Shown: positions 7,810 to 14,693 of the stretch, piece by piece | How positions within the stretch are numbered: the first letter of the stretch is position 1 | Layout: every line of letters starts with the position of its first letter | Assembly (NCBI GenBank): GCA_002452695.1 | Contig: DKFA01000072.1 | Span: 1 to 20,637, forward strand | Origin: Dehalococcoidia bacterium UBA6808 | Lineage (GTDB): Bacteria; Chloroflexota; Dehalococcoidia; GIF9; UBA5629 | Direction: 5' to 3' | DNA: 20,637 nucleotides | Translations under genes and position numbers: made by a program | The notes under the pieces: model-generated | Seen by the model: only the letters and a program-made list of their open reading frames with translations | What the model was told of the DNA's origin: nothing | Databases searched by the model: none

Positions 7810-9489
7810 ATGAAAAACGCCAGGAAAAACACGAGCAGGCTCCCCAGCCACCGGGTAGCCACCAGCGACGATATCGAAGTCTCCACTTACCTGGAGATTG
7901 CCCAGGAGATACAGGGCGTACAGGCTGCCCCCAAAGCCAAGCGTCCCTCCATCAGGGAAGCTGTGGCGATCATCGATTTCGGTTCGCAGTACAGCCACCT
8001 GATCGCACGTCGCGTGAGGGAGTGCAACGTATATTGCGAGCTTTTCCACTATGAGACAGCCTGGGAAAAGATTATGGCCATCCATCCGCGCGGCTTCATC
8101 CTGTCGGGGGGACCGGCCAGCGTATATGAAAAACATGCGCCCATGGCCCCGGTCAAAATATACGAGAGCAAGCTGCCTGTGCTGGGAATTTGCTATGGCA
8201 TGCAGCTGATCACCCACCAGTTGGGAGGGGTGGTGGCTCCCGGCAACAAGAGGGAATACGGTCAGGCTGTGCTGAATGTCAGCGACAGGGACTCTAAGCT
8301 ATTCAAGGGGCTGGAGGAATCGCTTACCGTCTGGATGAGCCACGGCGACCATATCACGGACCTGCCGCCGGGCTTTAAATCATCGGCCTATACCGAGAAC
8401 TCGCCTAACGCCGTCATCACCAACGGCAGCAACATTTTCGGGCTGCAGTTTCATCCCGAAGTTGCGCATACACCCGAGGGCAAGAGCATCATCAAAAACT
8501 TTCTTTATCGCGTATGTGACTGTCACGGCGCCTGGACGCCCGGCAATTTTATCAACGAGAATATTACAGCGATCAGGCAGCAGGTGGGCAAGGGCAAGGT
8601 CATCTGCGCCCTTTCCGGTGGAGTGGACTCTGCCGTGGCCGCCAAACTGGTGCATGCCGCCATCGGCGACCAGTTGACCTGCATCTTCGTCAACAACGGT
8701 CTGCTCAGGCGTGACGAGGCCGAGCGGGCGCTGAATACTTTCCGCAAGAACCTGCAAATGAACGTGGTCTACGTCGACGCCACCGACCGTTTCCTCAAGC
8801 AACTCAAGGGCGTGATCGATCCTGAGCTGAAGCGCCGGCGCATCGGTGAGGAGTTCATCGAGGTTTTTGAGGAGGAGGCCGGGAAGCTTGGCAAGATCGA
8901 TTTCCTGGTACAGGGTACTCTTTATCCGGACGTGATTGAGAGCGCCCCTTCTGAGACCAGGGCTGCAGCCAAGATCAAGACGCACCACAATGTGGGTGGC
9001 CTGCCGGCCAAAATGAGGCTTACCCTGATCGAGCCGTTGCGCTACCTGTTCAAGGATGAGGTGCGCGAGGTTGGGATAAAGCTGGGTCTGCCCGAAGAGA
9101 TGGTTTGGCGCCAACCCTTCCCTGGTCCAGGGCTGGCTATTCGCATCATTGGCGAGGTGACGCGTGAGAGGCTGGATATATTGAGGGGGGCAGATTGGAT
9201 CGTGATGAACGAGATCAAGAAGGCCAAACTTTACCGACAGATGTGGCAGACCTTCGCCATTCTGACCGACGTACACAGCGTGGGTGTGATGGGTGATTTT
9301 CGCACCTATGGTTACCTGGTGGCGTTGAGGGCGGTGACCAGCCTGGACGCCATGACGGCGGACTGGGCGCGGCTGCCCTACAACCTGCTGGCGACAATCT
9401 CGAACCGCATAGTGAATGAAGTGCCCGGGGTCAACCGGGTGGTATATGATATAACCAGCAAGCCTCCTTCCACCATAGAGTGGGAGTAA
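7810..9489 (+). CDS. guaA: GMP synthase (glutamine-hydrolysing)
   Basis: GuaA converts XMP to GMP using glutamine and ATP. The glutaminase domain starts at AVAIIDFGSQYSHLIARR (residue 51 on) and carries the nucleophile in GICYGMQL (Cys128) and the His-Glu pair in FHPEVAH (His215, Glu217). The ATP-pyrophosphatase domain has the loop SGGVDS at 269-274. The dimerisation domain contains PFPGPGLAIRIIGE, and the protein ends KPPSTIEWE like other GuaA proteins. It has about 50 extra N-terminal residues, basic and hydrophilic, before the usual start. The ATG at 7810 has no ribosome binding site nearby. An internal GTG at codon 52 is preceded by AGGGA and would give a family-length protein of 508 residues. 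Which start is used is uncertain; the function is not. Confidence 0.96.
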   Translation: MKNARKNTSRLPSHRVATSDDIEVSTYLEIAQEIQGVQAAPKAKRPSIREAVAIIDFGSQYSHLIARRVRECNVYCELFHYETAWEKIMAIHPRGFILSGGPASVYEKHAPMAPVKIYESKLPVLGICYGMQLITHQLGGVVAPGNKREYGQAVLNVSDRDSKLFKGLEESLTVWMSHGDHITDLPPGFKSSAYTENSPNAVITNGSNIFGLQFHPEVAHTPEGKSIIKNFLYRVCDCHGAWTPGNFINENITAIRQQVGKGKVICALSGGVDSAVAAKLVHAAIGDQLTCIFVNNGLLRRDEAERALNTFRKNLQMNVVYVDATDRFLKQLKGVIDPELKRRRIGEEFIEVFEEEAGKLGKIDFLVQGTLYPDVIESAPSETRAAAKIKTHHNVGGLPAKMRLTLIEPLRYLFKDEVREVGIKLGLPEEMVWRQPFPGPGLAIRIIGEVTRERLDILRGADWIVMNEIKKAKLYRQMWQTFAILTDVHSVGVMGDFRTYGYLVALRAVTSLDAMTADWARLPYNLLATISNRIVNEVPGVNRVVYDITSKPPSTIEWE

Positions 9490-9491
9490 GA

Positions 9492-9623
9492 TGGAATACG
9501 TCTTGGAGTAGTGCCCAGATTGGCGGCGATTTTATTCTGCTGGATAACGGGCCCTGACGCAGCGATCTCAGCCAGTATTTGAAACCGGGTGGCTGAGTTT
9601 TTGCTCTGGAGCGCTTCTACTAT
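9492..9623 (-). pseudogene. Relic of a winged-helix transcriptional regulator
   Basis: Immediately after the fhs stop, in the same frame, 44 codons read IVEALQSKNSATRFQILAEI, then AASGPVIQQNK and IAANLGTTP. This matches the start of archaeal-style winged-helix regulators, whose usual pattern is ALxSKNxATRFQILxEIA followed by an IAxxLGxTPQAVSEYI recognition helix. The recognition helix breaks off after TP and the frame runs into the antisense of guaA. No start codon remains: the first codon is ATA, possibly a mutated ATG. I read it as a truncated gene that once followed fhs. The family is assigned from memory of its consensus. Confidence 0.5.
9567..9602 (+). terminator. Intrinsic terminator of guaA
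   Basis: A perfect 8-base inverted repeat, CTCAGCCA (9567-9574) and TGGCTGAG (9590-9597), encloses a 15-base loop and is followed directly by TTTTT. It lies 78 bases after the guaA stop and ends guaA before the convergent fhs gene. On the opposite strand there is no T-run after the stem, so it should work in the guaA direction only. The stem and T-run fall inside the winged-helix relic on the other strand. Confidence 0.75.
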
Positions 9624-11387
9624 TTAGGATATTCCGTGCACCTTGCCGGTGTGGGGGTCGATATCGATGCGGCGGAAGGCCGGGTTGGAGCCGGTGCCGG
9701 GCATCAGGTTGACCTCGCCGGCGAAGAAGCAGAGGAAGCGTGCGCCGGAATAGACCATCACGTCCTGGATGGGCAGCACCCAGCCTTTGGGAACCCCCTT
9801 GAGCGATGGGTCATGGCTGAGGCTGAGAGGGGTCTTGACCATAATGGTAGCGTAATCGTCGTACTCGGGATCGTTCTCCAGTGCCCTGGCCCTGGCCTCC
9901 GCGTGCAGCGACCAGATGGCGCCATCGGCGCCGTAGATCTCGCGGGCGATTTTGTCTACCCTGTCGCGTATCTTCATCTCGGCCGGATAGAGGAACTTGA
10001 ATTCATTATCTTCGTCGCAGGCTTCTTTTACCACGTCGGCCAACTCCAGCGCCCCTTCTCCGCCGAACTCCCAGTGGCGTGAGACAGCGCAGCGTGCGCC
10101 GGCCTGCTCCGCCGCCCTTTTGACCATATTGATCTCTTCTTTGGTATCGGTATGGAAGACGTTGATGCAGACCACCGGGCGGACGCCGGCTTCCTGGACA
10201 ATTTTAATGTGGTGCAGCATATTAGGTATGCCCTTTTCCAGCAGGTCCAGGTCCTCGCGAGTATACTCGTCCGGTATTCGCAGGCCGGGGACGATGGTGG
10301 GGCCGCCGCCATGCATTTTGAGAGCGCGGATTGTGGCGACGATCACCGAGCAGTTGGGTTTGAGATCGCTCAGCCTGCACTTGACGTTGCAGAACTTTTC
10401 GAAACCGATATCGGCAGCGAATCCGCTCTCCGTAACGTGGTAGTCGAAGATTTTGAGGCCGATCTTGTCGGCGATGATGGAGGATTGCCCCAGAGAGATG
10501 TTAGCGAAGGGGCCCGTGTGCACCATCAGCGGCTGATACTCGGCTGTACAGCATAATGTGGGATTTAGCGTGTTGCGCATCAGTGCGGTCATGGCGCCGC
10601 CCACCTGCAGATCGCCGGTGGTGACGCGGTCGCCGTGCTTATTATAGGCCACAGTGATCCTGTCCATACGGTGGCGCAGGTCAGCCATGTCCTTGACGAT
10701 AGCCAGCAGAGCCATCAACTCCGAGCTGACCGCGATCTGGAACTTGGACTGCATGGTGAAGCCGTCCATTTTGCCACCGATGCCGATGATGATATTGCGC
10801 AGGGACTGTGCGCAGAAGTCCATCACCCAGCCCATCTCAACGCGGGTGGGATCGATATCGAGGCGTTTCATGTTAGAGAGCGCCAGCAGCTTGCGGTCAT
10901 CGTAGTTGCGCTCATGCTGCATGCGTGCGGTGAGCGCTACCATGGCCAGGTTATGGGCGTTGGTGATGTCGTTGATATCGCCAGTCAGCCCTAGGGAGAA
11001 CTCCGTCATGGGTATCAGCAGGGCATTGCCGCCGCCGGCAGCTGTGCCCTTGATGTTCATGGTAGGTCCGCACGAGGGTTGCCTGATGCAGCCGCCCACA
11101 TTTAGCCCGCGCTTACCCATGCCTTCCAGCAGACCGCAGGTTGTCGTGCTCTTGCCCTCGCCCAGCGGCGTGGGCGTGATGCCGGTGACCTGAATATATT
11201 TACCGTCCGGCTTGTTGGCCAGACGCTGCAGAATCCTGGCGTGGTCGAGACGGGCAACCTTGCCGTAGGGCAGTATCTCGCCCTTTTCCAGGTTGAGGCG
11301 TTCGCGCCACTCGTGTGGCTCGGGCATGTTCTTTTCAGCTTCTTCGGCGATCTGCCAATCGCTCATTACCAAAGGATCATACGGCAT
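9624..11387 (-). CDS. fhs: Formate-tetrahydrofolate ligase (long form)
   Basis: Fhs activates formate with ATP onto tetrahydrofolate to give 10-formyl-THF, the entry of formate into the methyl branch of the Wood-Ljungdahl pathway and into purine synthesis. The 587-residue protein carries the ATP-binding loop TPTPLGEGKSTT at 71-82, GTAAGGGNALLIP, and the conserved TESGFAADIGFEKF. It is about 30 residues longer than the Moorella-type enzyme and reads IRQPSCGPTMNIKG where that type has LREPSLGP. This agrees with a long subclass I recall from sulfate-reducing deltaproteobacteria. The ATG has GGAG eight bases upstream. It lies 28 bases after folD. Confidence 0.95.
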   Translation of the reverse strand: MPYDPLVMSDWQIAEEAEKNMPEPHEWRERLNLEKGEILPYGKVARLDHARILQRLANKPDGKYIQVTGITPTPLGEGKSTTTCGLLEGMGKRGLNVGGCIRQPSCGPTMNIKGTAAGGGNALLIPMTEFSLGLTGDINDITNAHNLAMVALTARMQHERNYDDRKLLALSNMKRLDIDPTRVEMGWVMDFCAQSLRNIIIGIGGKMDGFTMQSKFQIAVSSELMALLAIVKDMADLRHRMDRITVAYNKHGDRVTTGDLQVGGAMTALMRNTLNPTLCCTAEYQPLMVHTGPFANISLGQSSIIADKIGLKIFDYHVTESGFAADIGFEKFCNVKCRLSDLKPNCSVIVATIRALKMHGGGPTIVPGLRIPDEYTREDLDLLEKGIPNMLHHIKIVQEAGVRPVVCINVFHTDTKEEINMVKRAAEQAGARCAVSRHWEFGGEGALELADVVKEACDEDNEFKFLYPAEMKIRDRVDKIAREIYGADGAIWSLHAEARARALENDPEYDDYATIMVKTPLSLSHDPSLKGVPKGWVLPIQDVMVYSGARFLCFFAGEVNLMPGTGSNPAFRRIDIDPHTGKVHGIS

Positions 11388-11415
11388 ATCACTATCTCCG
11401 GCGCAAAATTGGTGA

Positions 11416-12306
11416 TTATTTCAGCAGGTCCGCCTTGCGCTCGGCGGACTCAATGGTGTTTTGTAACAGCATGGTCACGGTCATAGGTCCCACCCCTCCC
11501 GGCACAGGCGTAATAGCTGCGGCCTTTTCCCTGACCGCCTCGAAATCGACGTCTCCCGCCCAGCGCCAGCCCTTCTCAGTTGATTTGTCCTCCACGCGGT
11601 TGGAGCCGACATCGATGACTACCGCACCCGGCTTGACCATGTCGGCCTTGATGAAGTGGGGGCTGCCCATGGCGGCCACCAGTATATCGGCCTGGCGGGT
11701 GTAGTAGGGGATGTCCTTCGTGCCCGTGTGAACCACGGTCACGGTGGCATTGGCGCCAGGCTTCTTCTGCATCAGCAGGTTGGCCAGCGGGCGGCCTACG
11801 ATATTGCTGCGGCCGCAGATAACCACGTGCTTGCCGGCCGGGTCGTAGCCGCTGCGCACCAGCATCTGCTGGATGCCGTGAGGAGTGCAGGGCAGCGGGC
11901 AGGGCTCGCCCCGCATCAGTTTCCCCAGGTTGACCGGGTGCCAGCCGTCGGCGTCTTTTTCGGGCGAGATGTAGAAGAGAATCTTCTCGGCGTCGATCTG
12001 TTTAGGGAGCGGGGCCTGCACCAATATGCCGTCAACTTCGGGCGCCCGGTTAAGGTCATCCACCAGCGACATAACCTCGGATTCGGGTGTATTGGCCGGC
12101 AGGCGGAAGGTCTTCTCCTTCACACCAACCTCCGCAGAGCCTTTCTCCTTGGCGGCGACGTAGGAAACGGAGCCGGGGTCCTCGCCGACCAGCACCACGC
12201 AGAGGAAGGGCGTCCTGCCTTTTTCATTCAGGCGGGCCACCCTGGCCTTGAGTTCGGTGCGTATCTCGGCGGCTACTTCCGCCCCTTTAATAATCCTGGC
12301 TGTCAT
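11416..12306 (-). CDS. folD: Bifunctional methylene-THF dehydrogenase / methenyl-THF cyclohydrolase
   Basis: FolD interconverts 10-formyl-THF, methenyl-THF and methylene-THF, the two steps after Fhs. The 296-residue protein has the catalytic Tyr49 and Lys53 in SYVAAKEKGSAEVG and Gln97 in ILVQAPLP (usually QLPLP). It also has Asp120 in EKDADGWHP, PCTPHG, the NAD(P)-binding GRSNIVGRP at 165-173, and PVPGGVGPMT near the C-terminus. Both activities should be present. AAGGG lies six bases before the ATG, and a good promoter lies upstream. It is the first gene of a folD-fhs operon, so the enzymes for three consecutive C1 steps are co-expressed. Confidence 0.96.
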   Translation of the reverse strand: MTARIIKGAEVAAEIRTELKARVARLNEKGRTPFLCVVLVGEDPGSVSYVAAKEKGSAEVGVKEKTFRLPANTPESEVMSLVDDLNRAPEVDGILVQAPLPKQIDAEKILFYISPEKDADGWHPVNLGKLMRGEPCPLPCTPHGIQQMLVRSGYDPAGKHVVICGRSNIVGRPLANLLMQKKPGANATVTVVHTGTKDIPYYTRQADILVAAMGSPHFIKADMVKPGAVVIDVGSNRVEDKSTEKGWRWAGDVDFEAVREKAAAITPVPGGVGPMTVTMLLQNTIESAERKADLLK

Positions 12307-12337
12307 GGCGTGCCCTTTAGTACGAAACTAACATACA

Positions 12338-12366
12338 ATTATACAAATTACATAACGTGCGCACAA
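12338..12366 (-). promoter_or_regulatory. Promoter of the folD-fhs operon
   Basis: On the minus strand TTGTGC (12361-12366) and TATAAT (12338-12343) are separated by exactly 17 bases, giving a leader of about 25 bases that includes the folD ribosome binding site. The palindrome GTGCGCAC (12357-12364) overlaps the -35 and could be an operator, though this is a guess from position alone. Confidence 0.6.
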
Positions 12367-12555
12367 TGTTGACAGCTACGGAGATGAGTGCAGGCATGGG
12401 CGGCTCAATGGTTAGTGTTGGGTAGTTTCACCAAAACTATAGTGTCAGGGTGGAAAGAACATATAAAACTTGACTGGTGATAAAATGTTAATAAAAAATA
12501 ATAAGGCATCATGACGAGGGTAAACGCTTTAGGGTTAGTCCGAAAAGGGTTTCCC
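12367..12555. other. AT-rich intergenic stretch with no supported gene
   Basis: This stretch lies upstream of folD and downstream of the NYN relic. It is clearly richer in A and T than the surrounding genes, most strongly around 12460-12510. I see only short open frames without ribosome binding sites: a 34-codon one on the minus strand and a 13-codon one on the plus strand. A weak AGGG/CCCT hairpin with a three-base loop near 12546-12556, read on the minus strand into TTTT, could end the hdr transcript but is too short to call a terminator. Confidence 0.4.
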
Positions 12556-12765
12556 TCACTTTTTTATATACTCGGTTTTTCTCCGAAGAAAATTCAGGTA
12601 ATCTATATCTTCGCCAGCTGCACCGCTTAATATCGAAGAACATTCTCCCTTTTCATGTTTTTCAATATCGATCATAGCCTGTAATACCAGTTCAGCATCA
12701 ACACTCCCCTTTGGCTTGCCATCAACACCGTGCCCAACTTTATAACCCTTCAGCCAACACCGCCC
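12556..12765 (-). pseudogene. Truncated NYN-domain (PIN-like nuclease) gene fragment
   Basis: A 69-codon open frame overlaps the 3' end of the hydrogenase protease gene in another frame and ends with TGA at 12556. It reads WLKGYKVGHGVDGKPKGSVD, then AELVLQAMIDIE, and later SSILSG and DYLNFLRRKTEYIKK. The first part matches the middle of NYN-domain proteins (pattern KGxxDAELVLxAM, then a SGDGDF active-site motif), and the end resembles their C-termini. The acidic active-site motif is damaged (AAGED instead of DGDF), the N-terminal half is missing and there is no good start codon. It is best read as a decayed gene whose front was lost when it joined the hdr operon. A small functional protein starting at an internal ATG is less likely. 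Confidence 0.5.
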
Positions 12766-13201
12766 TTACCTGTTTGACGGCTTCCGGAACGGCGGCCTGC
12801 ACGGGGGGAGTGAGGTCGTGGCTGAACACGTAGGCGTCGGGTATCTCGATGGCCACGATGCTGATGGCCTGCGGTACCTTGAGGTTGAGCTTTTTACCAA
12901 GGTCGAGCGCGCTGGGCAGGTCCATATCATGTGGTGAGACGGTGTGCTTGCTGGTATTGAAATCGGCCATTTCAAGCCGGTAGACGGCGCCCGGCGCCCC
13001 GTTCACGGTCTGGATCGCGTCGACCAGCACGGCCCTGTCATAATCCATGATCAGGTCGAGGATGGCCAGGCCGGATACGTCGCAGGCGGCCAGCGTAACG
13101 TCGCCGGGAGGCGGGTCAGCCTCCAGCGCTTCAATCACGCGGAAGCCCACCCCATCGTCGCCGATGATCGGGTTGCCGATGCCTAGGACGATGCTCTTCA
13201 T
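12740..13201 (-). CDS. Hydrogenase maturation protease (HycI/HybD/FrhD family)
   Basis: These endopeptidases cut the C-terminal tail from a NiFe hydrogenase large subunit after nickel insertion. The 153-residue protein begins MKSIVLGIGNPIIGDDGVGF. Its metal-sensing positions match the family: Asp16 in the GDDG motif, Asp61 in VLVDAI and His91 in SPHDMDL, aligning with Glu16, Asp62 and His93 of E. coli HybD. Its ATG overlaps the hdrB stop (ATGA), so it is translationally coupled to Hdr. No hydrogenase structural gene is present in the window. The context suggests its client is a hydrogenase that works with Hdr, as Mvh does in methanogens. Confidence 0.9.
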   Translation of the reverse strand: MKSIVLGIGNPIIGDDGVGFRVIEALEADPPPGDVTLAACDVSGLAILDLIMDYDRAVLVDAIQTVNGAPGAVYRLEMADFNTSKHTVSPHDMDLPSALDLGKKLNLKVPQAISIVAIEIPDAYVFSHDLTPPVQAAVPEAVKQVRAVLAEGL

Positions 13202-14112
13202 GCGGCGGTTGTTTCTGGCTTGGCCTGTTCAGGTTGTGCGGTCATAAACGGTTCCAGCAATTTTTTAGGTGAAGTAATATTACCATTTAGGCCAGAGGTT
13301 TTGAAGTCCAGCCCAAGCGCAAAGGCTATGGCCTGCGTGATGGCGAGGGCGGGCAGGTTGTACTTTGTCCTGTATTTGCTGTTAACGGCGTGCTGGTAGC
13401 CGTCCAGCGCCAGGTGGCAGAGCGGGCAGGTGGTGGTGATCATTGCCTGCGCCCCGTTCTCAGAGGCATTCTCCAGCAACTTGTGGATCAACTCCACGGC
13501 CGTAGCAGGCTCCGAGATAACCAGCGAGCTGCCGCAGCAGCGCGCCTTGAGCGGGAAATTAACGGGTGAGGCGCCCAGCGCCGCCGCCATTTTGTCCAGC
13601 CAGTCCGGGTACTCCGGATCGTCGAAGCCGTAGGACGGGCGCACCTGCTGACAGCCGTGGTAGCAGGCCACCCTCAGACCGGTCAGCGGGCGAACGACCT
13701 TGGCAGCGATCGCATCGGGTCCCAGGTCGTTGTACAGCACCTCGACCACATGGCGGACCCTTGCTGTGCCGTTGTAAGCCAGCCCCACCTCCGCCAGGGC
13801 GCCCCTCACTCTGTCGGCCAGCCTGTGGTCTTCCTTGAGCAGGTCGTTGGTCTCGTGCAATATGGTGAAGCAGGAGCTGCAGGGCGTGACCAGGTCCAGG
13901 CCGGTCTTCTCAGCCTGTGCCAGTGTGCGCGCTGTGATGCCGATGGCCTTGAACTTGTCCACGCCGGCATAGGGGGATGATCCGCAGCAGGTCCAGTCTT
14001 CCAGTTCAATGAACTGCATGTCGAGCGGTTTGGCGATGGCATGGATGGACATCTCCACCGGCGCGCCGGTGGCCTCCATGGAGCAGCCGGGGTAATAAGC
14101 ATAGTATTTCAC
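13198..14112 (-). CDS. hdrB: CoB-CoM heterodisulfide reductase-like subunit B
   Basis: HdrB is the disulfide-reducing catalytic subunit of soluble Hdr complexes, holding two noncubane [4Fe-4S] clusters. Both CCG domains are complete in the 304-residue protein. The first has Cys10, Cys42-Cys43, Cys78 and Cys81. The second has Cys150, Cys154, Cys192-Cys193, Cys229 and Cys232. This spacing closely matches methanogen HdrB. The last 18 or so residues are a low-complexity tail. The start is GTG, overlapping the hdrC stop as GTGA, with GGAGG about six bases upstream. In a bacterium the substrate is probably not CoM-S-S-CoB but another disulfide or electron acceptor, which the sequence does not reveal. 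Confidence 0.93.
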   Translation of the reverse strand: MKYYAYYPGCSMEATGAPVEMSIHAIAKPLDMQFIELEDWTCCGSSPYAGVDKFKAIGITARTLAQAEKTGLDLVTPCSSCFTILHETNDLLKEDHRLADRVRGALAEVGLAYNGTARVRHVVEVLYNDLGPDAIAAKVVRPLTGLRVACYHGCQQVRPSYGFDDPEYPDWLDKMAAALGASPVNFPLKARCCGSSLVISEPATAVELIHKLLENASENGAQAMITTTCPLCHLALDGYQHAVNSKYRTKYNLPALAITQAIAFALGLDFKTSGLNGNITSPKKLLEPFMTAQPEQAKPETTAA

Positions 14113-14663
14113 CTGTCGCCTCCTTCGCCCATCTTGTTGATGATGGTGGTTAGCTCTTCTTTGCCCTTCACCTGCTTGGGCGCAAGCGGCATGCGGCCGT
14201 GCCTGAAAAGCTGGATCGCCATGGGCAGCATCTTCAGCGCTGCGAAGGGATTGGTCCTGAGGAAATATTTGAGCATGAAGCCGAACTCGTAGACGCGGCC
14301 GTGGTCCACGATGGATTGGGCGAAAGACCTGTACATGGTTGTTGTTGTGGTGGGCGGTTTATAGCCTTCCTTAATGGCAATCGATTCCAGTCCATGCACG
14401 ATATTGGCGGGCTTGATGTCCCGCGGGCAGCGCGCCGTGCACAGGTAGCAGGAGACGCAGAACCAGATAGAATTGCTCTTGAGCAGCTCATCCTTCATCC
14501 CCGCCCTGACCATGGCGATCACCTTGCGGGGCGGGTACTCCCAGTGCGTGGCCGTGCTGCACGAACCGCTGCAGACGCCGCACTGGATGCATTCATTGAT
14601 CTTGCCGCAGGCCGGCAGCGCTGCGACCTCATCCAGAAATGTGGTGTGCGGGATATCACTCAT
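14109..14663 (-). CDS. hdrC: Heterodisulfide reductase-like subunit C
   Basis: HdrC carries electrons from HdrA to HdrB through two [4Fe-4S] clusters. The 184-residue protein shows both cluster motifs: CIQCGVCSGSC (Cys25, 28, 31, 35) and CVSCYLCTARCP (Cys69, 72, 75, 79). The second is followed by RDIKPANIVHGLE, typical of the family. No transmembrane segment is visible, so this is the soluble HdrABC type and not the membrane HdrDE type. The ATG has AAAGGAG eight bases upstream. It follows hdrA by 30 bases and overlaps hdrB. Confidence 0.93.
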   Translation of the reverse strand: MSDIPHTTFLDEVAALPACGKINECIQCGVCSGSCSTATHWEYPPRKVIAMVRAGMKDELLKSNSIWFCVSCYLCTARCPRDIKPANIVHGLESIAIKEGYKPPTTTTTMYRSFAQSIVDHGRVYEFGFMLKYFLRTNPFAALKMLPMAIQLFRHGRMPLAPKQVKGKEELTTIINKMGEGGDR

Positions 14664-14693
14664 ATGTTCATCTCCTTTCCCAATGGGATCTGG

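Noticed and set aside
8380..9276. 298-codon open frame on the minus strand opposite guaA
   Set aside because: It is antisense to a highly conserved gene and shows no family features.
9378..9491. Continuation of the winged-helix relic frame into the antisense of guaA, which by eye still resembles a recognition helix
   Set aside because: This DNA encodes the universally conserved GuaA C-terminus, so the likeness must be chance.
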